DNA of 64,000 nucleotides from Bacteroidetes bacterium HGW-Bacteroidetes-16 (GTDB taxonomy: Bacteria; Bacteroidota; Bacteroidia; Bacteroidales; F082). The notes beneath the pieces were generated by a model. That model was not told where the DNA came from, did no database searches, and saw only the letters and a list, made by a program, of their open reading frames with translations. Shown in pieces: positions 1-10,281 of the stretch (its first letter is position 1; each line of letters begins with the position of its first letter). Both the position numbers and the translations under genes were made by a program. The DNA is taken from contig PHDN01000003.1 in the NCBI GenBank assembly GCA_002840975.1, positions 1 to 64,000 on the forward strand, given 5' to 3'.

Positions 1-1
1 C

Positions 2-32
2 GGAGTGTCCACCTGTCATGGACACTCCTTTT
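2..32 (+). terminator. Rho-independent terminator of an upstream gene
   Basis: Perfect 9-bp inverted repeat (GGAGTGTCC at 2-10, GGACACTCC at 20-28) with a 9-nt loop, followed by TTTT at 29-32. The orientation suits a plus-strand gene that ends left of the window. The sequence before base 1 is not visible, so it could also end the minus-strand tRNA transcript. Confidence 0.6.
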
Positions 33-62
33 AAGCCTGATAATCAACCTCTTTCGAGGGTT

Positions 63-140
63 TGGGGTGGATGATGGGACTTGAACCCACGACACCCAGA
101 ATCACAATCTGGTACTCTAACCAACTGAGCTACACCCACC
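63..140 (-). tRNA. tRNA-His (anticodon GTG)
   Basis: Read on the minus strand this folds as a complete cloverleaf. The acceptor strand GTGGGTG pairs with CATCCAC (one G-T wobble), the anticodon stem is CCAGA/TCTGG, and the loop TTGTGAT carries anticodon GTG. The T-loop is GTTCAAGTC. The G at position 140 is the extra G-1 typical of tRNA-His and faces discriminator C at 66. The 3' CCA is encoded (65-63). Confidence 0.97.
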
Positions 141-153
141 ATTTTTGTGGTTG

Positions 154-161
154 CAAATATA
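154..161 (-). promoter_or_regulatory. Candidate -7 box for tRNA-His
   Basis: TATATTTG on the minus strand matches the Bacteroidota -7 consensus TAnnTTTG and lies 13 nt upstream of the mature tRNA. No clear -33 TTG at the usual spacing is seen. Confidence 0.55.
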
Positions 162-257
162 CTAACTTTTTTATGCGACCTCACAGTGCAAAAAAAAAAC
201 TAACGGGAAAATATTCATATCTCCTATTTTCCGTTCTTTGAAAACAGTTTAAATACT

Positions 258-2456
258 ATGTACAGTAAAATGATCAAAAACATCGCCACCCTCATAATCC
301 TTTGTTCGGTTTATACGGTCCAGGCACAGTGGAATGAAAATGCAGGACTCATTCCTTCATTGCTGGAACATGCTAAGATTACGGCCAGTTCAGGTAATAA
401 TGTGTCCTTGTTGATCGACCAAAATATGGACACGTTCTGGGAGTCCGGTAATCCCTTACCGACAAATTATTTAAACCAACCAATCCTTAATATCCTGAGA
501 AATCAGGAATTATTTTCAGTAGCACCGGCGAGTACTTCGCTCGCGTTGGCCATGGATGGCAATACCGATACCAAATCGACCATTATAGGTAAAGAAGTAA
601 AGGTTGCGTTTTACAAACCTGAGAAAGTAAGTTGGTTACATATGAAAATTAAGACAAATGATCCGGTAACGATCACCTTGTTTACTAACTCCCAACCACA
701 ACAATTGGTGTTTTTACCTTCAGAAAACTATCAGTTAAAATCCATCGAACTTGATCCTAAAAGCCCCATTGTCGCGTTAAAGCTTTCATGCGATTCACCT
801 TACGACCTGTTTGAGCTTGGTATGATGACCGGAAACCCGGTTGAATTTGTAACATTCGATCTGGGAAAACCCAAGAAGATAGGTTTGGTAAGCACACGAC
901 ATTACAACGGGGATGGTGTATTAAGTATTCAGATTTTGGGATCGGTCGATGGTCAGAAATGGACGGTATTGGCTAATCCCCAACCTCATGCAACGGCATT
1001 TATCCCGGTAATTATCAATCCCGAAATTAATGTCCGGTATATCAAACTGGAGTTTATTCTGGAAGCAAAACCCTACCAAAAGGCGCGCCTCATGGAAATA
1101 GCGGCCTACGATAAATATGGGCCATTCGGACCACCACCAACCGCAGTACCAGCTAAAACTAAGTTTGGTGAAAGAATGGGAATTAACGCTTTTTGGGGTT
1201 GGGGATATAGCGTTTACAGCGATTTGTTGACTGTTGAACAGGGGCCGGGTTTATTCAATCAGGTCGCCAATCTGGCTAGAAATTATCACCGCATCGATTG
1301 GGATATCGAAAACCCGCAACAAACTGCTGACTTTACTCATCGTTCTAAAAACGAAGAGACCTCCGGACCGCGATGGATGAACTGGGATAGAGAATACGTC
1401 AAATGGAAAGAAGCAGGTTTCACCATTGATGCCTCCATTACCTTCGATAAAACAACATTTTCTGATAAAGCCTGGAAGAATCCCGAAAAGGAGGCTTATG
1501 CCTATGGAAGTGCATTTGCGAAACACTTCGTTAACTCGGAAAACTTCATCTCAACCATCGAAATTGGGAATGAACCTTGGGAATACAGTGGCCCGGTATA
1601 CCAGGCTGTGCTAAAGGGATTGGGAATGGGAATTAAAGGGGTATCACCTGCTGTAACGATTCTGCCTTGTGCTGTGCAGGCTTTTGACAAGGGTTTGTCC
1701 CTGAACAATTATGTATCCAAATATATAACATCCGAAACGGGCCAGGTGATAGATGGGTTGAATACCCATATCTATCCTTATATTTTTGTAGCTGATGGAA
1801 AACGGCGGGCTATAAATCCTGAAGATCCGCGTTCTGAAGTATGGTCGCTCAATAACCTTAGCCGTTTTCGCGATGCCAATCTGCCCGGAAAGATGCTGGC
1901 CGTAACTGAATACGGATACGATAGCGAGGGTGGTGGTGAAGATTGCACGCACGATGAATGTGTATCTGAGGAGGAGCAGGCGATATATGGAACACGTATG
2001 ACCCTCATGCTTTCTCGTTTGGGTGCCGATGCATTTTACTGGTATTTTTTTGCCAATGTGGATTACATCTCCATGCTTCATAACCGTTCAGGGCTAACAG
2101 CCTCATACAGTGGAGGATTTGAGGAAAAATCGGCTTTTTCTGCTTTTAAAAAGTTAAAAGTGCACCTTGGGAACCTTTATTTTAATAAGATAGTTCTCGA
2201 AAATGACCAGGCTTATGTATACGCTTTCGCGGATGGTCAGGGTAAAATAAAAAAACTTATTGCCTGGAGGCCTACTTCAGAAAACCACACCAAAGCCATG
2301 TGGATTGATATTCCATTTGAAGCATCAAATATCGATACTGAATTTATTGTTGATACCAAAAGCCAGTCGGGGCAGGTTCCTTCTTACAGCTTGCAAACCA
2401 AGGCTATCCGCATTGCATTGACGGGAAATCCTGTGATTATCACCGTTATTGATTAA
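258..2456 (+). CDS. Secreted clan GH-A glycoside hydrolase with discoidin-like domain
   Basis: 732 aa with a signal peptide ending near VQAQ (residue 24). Residues about 35-285 contain two beta-rich segments, and the second resembles a discoidin/F5-8C carbohydrate-binding fold. Residues about 300-640 look like a (beta/alpha)8 hydrolase of clan GH-A: the acid/base sits in IGNEPWE (E439, the N-E pair typical of the clan) and a nucleophile candidate in VTEYGYD (E551). A C-terminal beta domain follows. The substrate is not identifiable; the family logic suggests a periplasmic or secreted beta-glycosidase acting on polysaccharide. It is monocistronic or first of two; the next gene has its own promoter. 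ATG at 258 was chosen; the ATG at 270 is an equally good signal-peptide start. Confidence 0.75.
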   Translation: MYSKMIKNIATLIILCSVYTVQAQWNENAGLIPSLLEHAKITASSGNNVSLLIDQNMDTFWESGNPLPTNYLNQPILNILRNQELFSVAPASTSLALAMDGNTDTKSTIIGKEVKVAFYKPEKVSWLHMKIKTNDPVTITLFTNSQPQQLVFLPSENYQLKSIELDPKSPIVALKLSCDSPYDLFELGMMTGNPVEFVTFDLGKPKKIGLVSTRHYNGDGVLSIQILGSVDGQKWTVLANPQPHATAFIPVIINPEINVRYIKLEFILEAKPYQKARLMEIAAYDKYGPFGPPPTAVPAKTKFGERMGINAFWGWGYSVYSDLLTVEQGPGLFNQVANLARNYHRIDWDIENPQQTADFTHRSKNEETSGPRWMNWDREYVKWKEAGFTIDASITFDKTTFSDKAWKNPEKEAYAYGSAFAKHFVNSENFISTIEIGNEPWEYSGPVYQAVLKGLGMGIKGVSPAVTILPCAVQAFDKGLSLNNYVSKYITSETGQVIDGLNTHIYPYIFVADGKRRAINPEDPRSEVWSLNNLSRFRDANLPGKMLAVTEYGYDSEGGGEDCTHDECVSEEEQAIYGTRMTLMLSRLGADAFYWYFFANVDYISMLHNRSGLTASYSGGFEEKSAFSAFKKLKVHLGNLYFNKIVLENDQAYVYAFADGQGKIKKLIAWRPTSENHTKAMWIDIPFEASNIDTEFIVDTKSQSGQVPSYSLQTKAIRIALTGNPVIITVID

Positions 2457-2484
2457 TTTTCCGTCAAATGTTCAGTCGTTTCCG

Positions 2485-2492
2485 TATTTTTG
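2485..2492 (+). promoter_or_regulatory. -7 box upstream of the S9 peptidase
   Basis: TATTTTTG is an exact TAnnTTTG match. It lies between the end of the glycoside hydrolase and the ATG at 2521, which rules out an earlier TTG at 2449 as the start. Confidence 0.65.
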
Positions 2493-2520
2493 TGGTATCA
2501 TTCATCAAACCAAAATAAAA

Positions 2521-4599
2521 ATGAAAAAGATAGCGATAATCAGTTTAGTTTCCACTCTTTTGATTGGCTTTCAACTGACTGCACAACAGGAATCTCCACT
2601 TATTGAAAAACAAAACATGACATTAACCAGTGATTTGATGACCCCGGAAGTACTGTGGTCTTTTGGGCGTGTAAGCGATCCACAGGCTTCGCCCGATGGT
2701 AAAACCATTTTGTTTGGAGTTTCGTACTATTCTATCGAACAAAATAAAGGCAACCGCGAATTGTATACAGTTCATGTGGCTGGTGGTGAACCAAACCGGC
2801 TTACGAAGACAGCGAAAAGCGAATATAACGCCATCTGGCGTCCGGATGGTAAAAAAATTGGTTTTCTTACCAGTGAGAGTGGATCGGTTCAGCTCTGGGA
2901 AATGAATCCCGATGGTTCCGACAAAAAACAAATATCTGCCATCGAAGGTGGCATCACAGGATTTAAATATGCCCCTGATCAGACAAAAGTTTTGTTTACA
3001 AAGGAAGTCGTTCTCGAAAACAAGTTCGCATCCTTGTATAAAGATCTTCCGCTGGCCACCGGACGTTTGATGAACGACCTGATGTACCGCCATTGGGACG
3101 AGTGGGTGGATACCTACAGCCACGTGTTTATTGCCGAATATGATGGCCATGCCCTGTCGAATGAAATGGATATCATGGAAGGCCAGCCATATCAATCGCC
3201 ACTTAAACCTTTTGGGGGAATTGAGCAAATTGCTTGGACTCCCGACAGCAAAGCGGTGGCTTATACCTGCAAAAAGCTTTCCGGCAAAAAGGCCAGTTTG
3301 TCTACCAATTCAGACATCTATCTTTTTGACCTGGGTTCCAAATTCACCACCAATCTCACCCAGGGCATGATGGGGTTCGATGTCGCTCCTTCTTTCTCAC
3401 CTGATGGCAACTACATGGCCTGGGAAAGCATGGAACGTGATGGCTATGAATCAGATAAGAACCGCCTGTTTTTATTGGATTTAAAAACAGGTAAGAAAAC
3501 GGATGCTACTGAGAAATTCGATCAAAACGTTGGTGACATTACCTGGACACCTGACAGCAAGAACATCTTTTTCATGAGCGACTGGCATGGTTCATTTCAA
3601 ATATATCAATTTAACCTCCCGAAAGTAACCATCGACCAGGTTACAAAAGGGGTGCAGGATTATCATGCCATTACCCAGGCTGGTAAGTTATTGGTCACCA
3701 CAAAACAAACCATGTCGTTTCCAACAGAATTGTTTACCATCGACCCGAAAACCGGTACTTCGACACAGTTGACTTTTACCAATAAGGAATTAACAGCCCA
3801 GTTGGCGATGGGAAAAACCGAAGAACGCTGGATAAAAACGTTCGATGGGGAAGATATGCAGGTTTTTGTGATTTATCCTCCTCATTTCGATCCTAAAAAG
3901 AAATATCCGGCGATACTCTATTGTAAAGGTGGCCCTCAGGGACCCCTGAGCCACGATTTTCACTACCGATGGAATTACCAGATCATGGCCGCCAATGGAT
4001 ATATTATCGTTGCACCGGCCCGTCGCGGTGTTTCAGGTTTTGGCCAGGCCTGGCAGGAACAAATCAGTGGCGACTATCATGGCAAAAGCATGCAGGACTA
4101 TCTGACCGCCATTGATGAATTGTCAAAAGAACCATTTGTTGATAGCGAACGACTGGGAGCCATAGGAGCCAGTGCTGGTGGTTACGCGGTTTATTACCTG
4201 GCAGGTCACCATGATGGCCGGTTTAAGGCCTTTATCGCCCACGATGGTATTTTTAATGAAGAAGCCCAATATTTGGAAACTGAAGAAATGTGGTTCGAGA
4301 ATTGGGACAAAGGAGGCCCCTATTGGGATAAAAAGAATAAAATCGCGCAGGAAGCCTATGCGCATTCGCCCCATAAATTTGTTGACAAATGGGATACGCC
4401 CATCTTAATTATCCATGGCGAAAAAGACTATCGGGTGGTATTTACCCAGGGCATGACGGCCTTTAATGCAGCTATATTGCGTGATGTACAGGCTGAGTTT
4501 CTGTATTTTCCCGATGAAAACCATTGGGTGCTCAAACCACAAAATGGAATCCTGTGGCAAAGGACTTTCTTTCAATGGTTGGATCGTTGGCTCAAGTGA
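2521..4599 (+). CDS. S9 family prolyl oligopeptidase-type serine peptidase
   Basis: 692 aa with a signal peptide (MKKIAIISL...LTAQQ). The N-terminal two thirds are a beta-propeller made of PD40/WD-like blades (motifs such as SPDGK, TPDSK). The C-terminal alpha/beta-hydrolase carries the triad: S551 in GASAGGY, D636 in GEKDYRV and H668 in ENHWV. This is the architecture of acylaminoacyl-peptidase/DPP-like S9 enzymes, which cut short peptides in the periplasm; exact specificity cannot be read from sequence. The preferred start follows the -7 box at 2485. Confidence 0.9.
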   Translation: MKKIAIISLVSTLLIGFQLTAQQESPLIEKQNMTLTSDLMTPEVLWSFGRVSDPQASPDGKTILFGVSYYSIEQNKGNRELYTVHVAGGEPNRLTKTAKSEYNAIWRPDGKKIGFLTSESGSVQLWEMNPDGSDKKQISAIEGGITGFKYAPDQTKVLFTKEVVLENKFASLYKDLPLATGRLMNDLMYRHWDEWVDTYSHVFIAEYDGHALSNEMDIMEGQPYQSPLKPFGGIEQIAWTPDSKAVAYTCKKLSGKKASLSTNSDIYLFDLGSKFTTNLTQGMMGFDVAPSFSPDGNYMAWESMERDGYESDKNRLFLLDLKTGKKTDATEKFDQNVGDITWTPDSKNIFFMSDWHGSFQIYQFNLPKVTIDQVTKGVQDYHAITQAGKLLVTTKQTMSFPTELFTIDPKTGTSTQLTFTNKELTAQLAMGKTEERWIKTFDGEDMQVFVIYPPHFDPKKKYPAILYCKGGPQGPLSHDFHYRWNYQIMAANGYIIVAPARRGVSGFGQAWQEQISGDYHGKSMQDYLTAIDELSKEPFVDSERLGAIGASAGGYAVYYLAGHHDGRFKAFIAHDGIFNEEAQYLETEEMWFENWDKGGPYWDKKNKIAQEAYAHSPHKFVDKWDTPILIIHGEKDYRVVFTQGMTAFNAAILRDVQAEFLYFPDENHWVLKPQNGILWQRTFFQWLDRWLK

Positions 4600-4675
4600 T
4601 CAAATTGTATTCTTTGAGCCGTCTATTTTAACAGGAAATTGAATGTGGGCTGTTGCCTGATTCAAACGAATCATC

Positions 4676-4683
4676 TATCTTTG
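4676..4683 (+). promoter_or_regulatory. -7 box of the sugar-nucleotide operon
   Basis: TATCTTTG matches TAnnTTTG. A TTG at 4653-4655 lies 20 nt upstream, the right distance for a Bacteroidota -33 element. The ATG of the UDP-glucose dehydrogenase gene is 43 nt downstream. Confidence 0.7.
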
Positions 4684-4726
4684 ATTCCTTCTAATTAAGT
4701 ATGTTTATTATCCTCAAAAAGTAATC

Positions 4727-6049
4727 ATGAAAATAACAATTGTTGGAACAGGATACGTTGGTTTAGTAACCGGTGCTTGTTTTTCAGAAGTCGGTATCGA
4801 TGTGTACTGCGTAGATATTGACGAAAAAAAGATCGAAAACCTGAAAAATGGAATTATTCCAATTTATGAGCCCGGTTTGGAAGAAATTGTACAGCGAAAT
4901 GTAGCCAAAGGACGTTTGCATTTTAGTACGAACCTGGCTGAGTGTCTTGATGGGGTTAGTGTTGTGTTTGGAGCCGTGGGCACACCTCCCGATGAAGATG
5001 GCAGTGCAGATTTAAAATATGTACTTCAGGTCGCCAGACAGGTGGGCGAGCACATGAGTGACTACCTGATTATGGTTACAAAAAGTACCGTTCCTGTCGG
5101 TACTGCGGAAAAAGTGCGTAAAGCAATGAAAGAGGCACTCGATGCGCGTCACGTGGATATCCAGTTTGATGTGGCATCCAATCCTGAATTTTTGAAGGAA
5201 GGCGCTGCGGTAGATGATTTCCTGAAACCCGATCGCATAGTAGTGGGTGTGGATTCAATAAAAGCCCAAAAAGTAATGGATAAGCTTTACAAACCCTTTA
5301 CCATGAACGGGCATCCTGTTATTTTTATGGACATCGTGTCGTCTGAAATGACCAAATACACCGCAAATGCTATGCTCGCGACCAAAATCAGCTTTATTAA
5401 CGACATTGCAAACCTCTGTGAAATCGTGGGCGCCAATGTGAATATGGTTCGAAAAGGAATTGGCTCTGACCGCAGAATCGGGCAGTATTTTATTTACCCC
5501 GGAACCGGTTATGGAGGCTCCTGTTTCCCAAAAGATGTAAAGGCACTTATTAAGACTTCTGATGAGAAGGGTTACAGCCTGGAGGTATTGAAAGCAGTTG
5601 AAAACGTGAACGAAAGGCAAAAATCAATTTTGTTTAACAAGGCCCTGAATTATTTTAATGGCGATTTAAAAGGAAAAACCTTTGCCATGTGGGGTTTGTC
5701 GTTTAAACCACAAACAGACGATATGCGTGAGGCCCCTTCATTGGTTATCATCAATAAACTTCTCGAAGCAGGTGCCAAAGTAAAAGCGTACGATCCTGCC
5801 TCCATGCACGAAGCCCAACGTATCCTGGGCAGTTCGATTGAATTTGTTAAAGATCAATACGAAGCCCTCATCGATTCCGATGGATTGTTCCTCGTTACCG
5901 AATGGCCCGAATTTAAATACCCTAATTTCAATGTGATGCGTAAACTGCTTAAAACAAATGTTATTTTCGATGGTCGCAATGTGTACGACAAGGCTGACAT
6001 GAAAGAATTTAAATTTGATTACTTTGGAATAGGCTTTAATAACAACTAA
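4727..6049 (+). CDS. ugd: UDP-glucose 6-dehydrogenase
   Basis: 440 aa, the normal length for the family. The N-terminal Rossmann motif GTGYVGLVTG binds NAD+. The catalytic Cys is C266 in GYGGSCFPKDV. The enzyme oxidises UDP-glucose twice to UDP-glucuronate in the cytoplasm. The next gene is a UDP-glucuronate decarboxylase, so the pair converts UDP-glucose to UDP-xylose for surface polysaccharide. It has its own promoter at 4676. Confidence 0.96.
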   Translation: MKITIVGTGYVGLVTGACFSEVGIDVYCVDIDEKKIENLKNGIIPIYEPGLEEIVQRNVAKGRLHFSTNLAECLDGVSVVFGAVGTPPDEDGSADLKYVLQVARQVGEHMSDYLIMVTKSTVPVGTAEKVRKAMKEALDARHVDIQFDVASNPEFLKEGAAVDDFLKPDRIVVGVDSIKAQKVMDKLYKPFTMNGHPVIFMDIVSSEMTKYTANAMLATKISFINDIANLCEIVGANVNMVRKGIGSDRRIGQYFIYPGTGYGGSCFPKDVKALIKTSDEKGYSLEVLKAVENVNERQKSILFNKALNYFNGDLKGKTFAMWGLSFKPQTDDMREAPSLVIINKLLEAGAKVKAYDPASMHEAQRILGSSIEFVKDQYEALIDSDGLFLVTEWPEFKYPNFNVMRKLLKTNVIFDGRNVYDKADMKEFKFDYFGIGFNNN

Positions 6050-6119
6050 GAAATTAAAAAAACCAAGACTGTTTTGCATTTTGGAATAAGGTACAACCTG
6101 GACGATAAAACCTACATAG

Positions 6120-7061
6120 ATGAAACGAATTCTTGTGACCGGTGGTGCCGGATTTGTTGGCTCACACCTTTGTGAACGCCTGCTTGGTGAAGGCAACGAA
6201 GTAATTTGCCTCGACAATTTCTTTACTGGACAAAAGCGAAACGTTGTTCATTTGTTGGATAATCCATTTTTTGAACTGGTTCGTCATGATGTGATCAATC
6301 CATTTGTCGTGGAGGTGGACGAAATCTATAACCTGGCATGTCCGGCTTCCCCCGTCCATTACCAGTATAATCCGATAAAAACGGTCAAGACTTCCGTTAT
6401 GGGTGCCATCAACATGCTCGGCCTGGCCAAACGTATACGGGCCAAGGTGTTGCAAGCCTCCACCAGTGAGGTGTATGGCGATCCAAAAGTTCATCCCCAA
6501 ACGGAGAGTTATTGGGGACATGTGAACCCCATCGGAACCCGCTCATGCTATGATGAGGGTAAGCGTGTGGCCGAAACCCTGTTCATGAATTATCATCAAC
6601 AAAATGGAGTAAGGATTAAGATCATCCGTATTTTTAATACCTATGGGCCACACATGCATCCCAACGATGGCCGGGTGGTTTCCAATTTTATTGTGCAGGC
6701 TCTCAAAGGAAACAACATCACAGTTTACGGTAAAGGTGACCAAACACGGAGTTTTCAATATGTGGATGATTTAATCAATGGGATGGCCAAAATGATGGCT
6801 ACTTCGGATGACTTTACCGGACCGGTGAATATCGGAAATCCTGGCGAATTTACCATCCTTGAACTGGCTCAGAAAGTCATAACGTTAATAGGCAGTAAAT
6901 CAAAAATCGTTTACGAGCCATTGCCTTCTGATGACCCATTGCAACGCCAGCCCGACATCTCCCTGGCCAGAGAAAAATTAAATTGGGAACCAAAGATTTC
7001 ATTAGACAAGGGATTGGTTAAAACCATCGAATATTTTGATCAATTATTAAAAGAGTCATGA
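6120..7061 (+). CDS. uxs: UDP-glucuronate decarboxylase (UDP-xylose synthase)
   Basis: 313-aa extended short-chain dehydrogenase/reductase. The NAD motif [10 protein letters not shown] is at the N-terminus; the catalytic set is the Ser/Thr of STSEVYGD and YDEGK (YxxxK). The stretches [12 protein letters not shown] and [21 protein letters not shown] are hallmarks of the UXS subgroup. It converts UDP-glucuronate to UDP-xylose with CO2 release, using the product of the preceding gene. It overlaps the next gene by 4 bp (ATGA), so the two are translationally coupled. Confidence 0.93.
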   Translation: MKRILVTGGAGFVGSHLCERLLGEGNEVICLDNFFTGQKRNVVHLLDNPFFELVRHDVINPFVVEVDEIYNLACPASPVHYQYNPIKTVKTSVMGAINMLGLAKRIRAKVLQASTSEVYGDPKVHPQTESYWGHVNPIGTRSCYDEGKRVAETLFMNYHQQNGVRIKIIRIFNTYGPHMHPNDGRVVSNFIVQALKGNNITVYGKGDQTRSFQYVDDLINGMAKMMATSDDFTGPVNIGNPGEFTILELAQKVITLIGSKSKIVYEPLPSDDPLQRQPDISLAREKLNWEPKISLDKGLVKTIEYFDQLLKES

Positions 7062-7918
7062 TACCTATTTTAGTTACAGGAAGCCTTGGTCAGCTTGGTA
7101 ATGAAATAAAAAAACAGGCGGGCGATTTTCCCGGGTTCCTTTTTTTTTACACCGATATCGACAACCTTGACCTGACAGACGAAAATGCGGTAGCCAATTG
7201 GTTCAACAACAATAAACCGGTTGTTTGTCTGAATTGCGCGGCTTACACGGCAGTCGACAAGGCTGAGGATGACCGTGATCTGGCCATGTTGGTGAATAAA
7301 ACCGCTGTAGCCAATCTGGCAAAAAATTGTAAACGTCACAATACATTGTTGATCCATATTTCAACTGATTACGTCTTTAACGGTATGAATTACAAGCCCT
7401 ACCTTGAAAACGATGCAACCGCTCCGATTTCATTTTATGGTCTCTCAAAATTGGAAGGAGAAGTGGCCGTTCGGCAGTTTGCAGGCAGGGCAATCATCAT
7501 CCGGACATCATGGCTTTATAGTGTTCATGGTAATAATTTTGTGAAAACAATGATCCGGTTGGGAAAAGAGCGTGAGAGTTTAAACGTGGTGTTCGATCAA
7601 ATTGGAACTCCTACTTTTGCCCGCGATCTGGCACAAGTCATGTTGCAGGTAGCAGACCAATATTACGAGCGGGAGGTCATGGATATTTTTCATTATAGCA
7701 ACGAGGGTGTGATCAGCTGGTACGATTTTGCCAAAGCAATCATGGAAGAAGCAGGTCTGTCCTGCGAAATTAAAGCCATCGAATCAAAGGATTTTCCAAC
7801 CAGGACAAACCGGCCTTTTTACAGTGTGCTAAACAAGGAAAAAATCAAAAATCAACTTCATATTGAAGTTCCCTATTGGCGCGACAGCCTGCGGAAGATG
7901 ATGAATGAATTAGAATAA
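7058..7918 (+). CDS. rfbD: dTDP-4-dehydrorhamnose reductase family protein
   Basis: 286-aa SDR. The nucleotide-binding motif is GSLGQLGNE, the active site is YGLSKLEGE (YxxxK), and ISTDYVFNG is typical of RmlD. It normally reduces dTDP-4-keto-L-rhamnose to dTDP-L-rhamnose with NADPH. No rmlA, rmlB or rmlC genes are nearby, so either they lie elsewhere or this copy serves a related 4-keto sugar. Coupled to the preceding uxs by a 4-bp overlap. Confidence 0.85.
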   Translation: MIPILVTGSLGQLGNEIKKQAGDFPGFLFFYTDIDNLDLTDENAVANWFNNNKPVVCLNCAAYTAVDKAEDDRDLAMLVNKTAVANLAKNCKRHNTLLIHISTDYVFNGMNYKPYLENDATAPISFYGLSKLEGEVAVRQFAGRAIIIRTSWLYSVHGNNFVKTMIRLGKERESLNVVFDQIGTPTFARDLAQVMLQVADQYYEREVMDIFHYSNEGVISWYDFAKAIMEEAGLSCEIKAIESKDFPTRTNRPFYSVLNKEKIKNQLHIEVPYWRDSLRKMMNELE

Positions 7919-7929
7919 AACCTAAAACA

Positions 7930-9669
7930 ATGAATACACCTATTATTGATCCCCAGGCACTAGCCAAGGCCAACAGTTGGCTTGTCGGAAATTATGATGC
8001 CGAAACCAAAGCCGCCATCAGGGAAATGATTGAAAACAATCCCCAGGAAGTTGTTGATTCATTTTACCGCGACCTGGAATTTGGGACAGGAGGTCTTCGT
8101 GGCATTATGGGCGTTGGTTCGAACCGCATGAATAAATATACGGTGGGAGCTGCCACACAGGGTTTTGCGAATTATCTCAAAGCTAATTTCCCTGAGCAGC
8201 ATCCTGTGAAGGTGGCCATCGCGTACGACTCACGCAACAACAGTTCCTATTTGGCTCAAATTACAGCCGATGTGTTTTCGGCCAATGGCATACAGGTTTA
8301 TTTGTTCAGTGCATTGCGTCCGGTACCGGAGCTTTCATTTGCCACCAGGTTTTATCATTGTCAGGGAGGAATCGTGATTACTGCCAGCCACAATCCAAAG
8401 GAGTACAACGGCTACAAGGCCTATTGGGATGATGGCGGACAGCTAATAAGTCCTCACGATAAAAATGTAATTGCCGAGGTTGAAAAAATTACCGATATCA
8501 GTGAGGTGAAATTCAAAGCGGTACCTAAATTGATTCAGTTAATTGGTGAAGAAACCGATCAGGCCTACCTCAAATTGGTAAAGCAACTGTCCTTATCGCC
8601 GGAAGCCATCAAAAGGCAAAAAGATTTTAAAATTGTATACTCATCCCTTCATGGTACCGGAATTACGCTGGTACCCAGGGCGCTGGCACTTTTTGGATTT
8701 GAACAGGTCTTTCTTGTTGAAGAACAGGCCGTGCCGGATGGCAATTTCCCCACTGTCAAATCGCCCAATCCGGAAGAGCCCTCCGCCCTGGCCATGGCCA
8801 TCGAAAAGGCTAAAAGCATCCGGGCCGATTTGGTGATGGCCACCGATCCCGATGCCGACCGTGTTGGAATCGCCATTCGCAAAGGAGATGATTTCATTCT
8901 TCTAAATGGTAACCAGGCAGCCTCACTGCTGATTTACTATTTGCTTACCAAATGGAAAGAAAATGGATTACTCACCGGAAATGAGTATATTGTAAAAACA
9001 ATTGTGACCTCGGAGCTTCTGGCAAAAATCGCCGATAAATTTCATGTAGTGCATTACGATGTGCTTACCGGATTTAAATATATTGCAGATATCATCAAAC
9101 GGTTCGAAGGCCAAAAAACCTTCATCGGAGGTGGAGAAGAGAGTTATGGGTACCTGGTGGGCGATTTTGTCCGCGACAAAGATGCCGTTATTTCGTGTAC
9201 CATGATTGCCGAAACCGCCGCCTGGGCAGCTGATAATGGCGTTGGTTTATACGACCTGTTGCTTGATATGTATGTTGAATATGGTCTTTATAAAGAAAGC
9301 CTGATTTCTGTGGTGAGAAAAGGGAAATCAGGGGCAGAGGAAATCCAATCGATGATGACCCAATTCAGGGCGAACCCGCCAACCATGTTGGGTGGGAGCA
9401 AGGTGGTGGTTATCAAAGATTACCAATCCCAAAAAGTACATGACCTGACCTCAGGAAGCACCGAAGATATTCTCCTTCCGGCTTCCAACGTCCTTCAGTT
9501 TTTTACAGAGGATGGTGGAAAAGTGAGCGTAAGGCCTTCTGGTACGGAACCAAAAATCAAGTTTTACTTTGGTGTGGTGGCCCCTCTTTCCGATAAAAAA
9601 TACTTTCCTCAGGTAGAGGAGGAGTTGGATAAAAAAATTGCGCAGTATATGTTAGATTTGGGTGTATGA
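7930..9669 (+). CDS. Phospho-sugar mutase (phosphoglucomutase/phosphomannomutase)
   Basis: 579 aa of the alpha-D-phosphohexomutase superfamily with all four signature loops: the phosphoserine loop TASHNPKEYNGYK, the Mg2+ loop DPDADR, the sugar loop GGGEESYG and the phosphate loop RPSGTEPKIKFY. It interconverts hexose 1- and 6-phosphates and feeds the sugar-nucleotide genes upstream. The family length (about 570-580 aa) and N-terminal FGTGGLRG fit the Bacteroidota PGM/PMM form. Its stop overlaps the next start. Confidence 0.93.
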   Translation: MNTPIIDPQALAKANSWLVGNYDAETKAAIREMIENNPQEVVDSFYRDLEFGTGGLRGIMGVGSNRMNKYTVGAATQGFANYLKANFPEQHPVKVAIAYDSRNNSSYLAQITADVFSANGIQVYLFSALRPVPELSFATRFYHCQGGIVITASHNPKEYNGYKAYWDDGGQLISPHDKNVIAEVEKITDISEVKFKAVPKLIQLIGEETDQAYLKLVKQLSLSPEAIKRQKDFKIVYSSLHGTGITLVPRALALFGFEQVFLVEEQAVPDGNFPTVKSPNPEEPSALAMAIEKAKSIRADLVMATDPDADRVGIAIRKGDDFILLNGNQAASLLIYYLLTKWKENGLLTGNEYIVKTIVTSELLAKIADKFHVVHYDVLTGFKYIADIIKRFEGQKTFIGGGEESYGYLVGDFVRDKDAVISCTMIAETAAWAADNGVGLYDLLLDMYVEYGLYKESLISVVRKGKSGAEEIQSMMTQFRANPPTMLGGSKVVVIKDYQSQKVHDLTSGSTEDILLPASNVLQFFTEDGGKVSVRPSGTEPKIKFYFGVVAPLSDKKYFPQVEEELDKKIAQYMLDLGV

Positions 9670-10199
9670 TGAATTCTGAAGACCAAACCATTTCAGCCCC
9701 TATACTCGACATGCTCACCGTGGCCAATGAGTATTGCTATTTTCTGGAAAACGCGGAAGATAAAAAAAAGGAACAAGTCCTGATGTTTATGCAACGAATT
9801 CTTCCACTGTTATATCTGAAGGGGTCGTTGCTGCCATCCATCGAACCTGAATATCCTGAAGCGGATGAAAGGTTTGTTACCCAGGAAAAATGGGAAGTAC
9901 TCTTCACCGATTTGCGGAAAATATTTGGTGAAGAGGATGAGTTCCTGATTATCGACCCACAACATATCAACGCTGAAGAACCACTTAAAGCCAGTATCTC
10001 TGATAACCTGGCCGACATTTATCAGGATTTAAAGGACTTTTTATTGCTTTATCAACGCAACACACACGCTGCCAGAGAGAATGCTGTTCATGACTGCGAA
10101 AAACTATTTGCCTCACATTGGGGATTTCGAATTGGGAATATCCTGGGGCGCATCCATTTTATGTTGCACGATGAACCTGAAGAATTCCCCACCTTATAG
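9666..10199 (+). CDS. DUF5063 family protein
   Basis: 177 aa, acidic, predicted all-helical and soluble. The opening (LTVANEYCYFLENAEDKK) matches my recollection of the Bacteroidota DUF5063 family, whose function is unknown. It starts inside the stop of the mutase gene (ATGA overlap), so it is co-translated with it, but no functional link is established. Confidence 0.75.
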   Translation: MMNSEDQTISAPILDMLTVANEYCYFLENAEDKKKEQVLMFMQRILPLLYLKGSLLPSIEPEYPEADERFVTQEKWEVLFTDLRKIFGEEDEFLIIDPQHINAEEPLKASISDNLADIYQDLKDFLLLYQRNTHAARENAVHDCEKLFASHWGFRIGNILGRIHFMLHDEPEEFPTL

Positions 10200-10281
10200 T
10201 GAAAATACCCATTATTAGGTATCCCGAGCCATTCCATTAAACCGTTGCTTTGTACCTTATTCAATCAGGTACTGCCACTAC

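Noticed and set aside
1644-2081. 145-codon minus frame inside the glycoside hydrolase
   Set aside because: Antisense shadow; Tyr/Ile/Arg-rich with no recognisable domain.
2449-2520. N-terminal extension of the S9 peptidase from TTG 2449
   Set aside because: It would precede the -7 box at 2485 and displace the signal peptide that starts at 2521.
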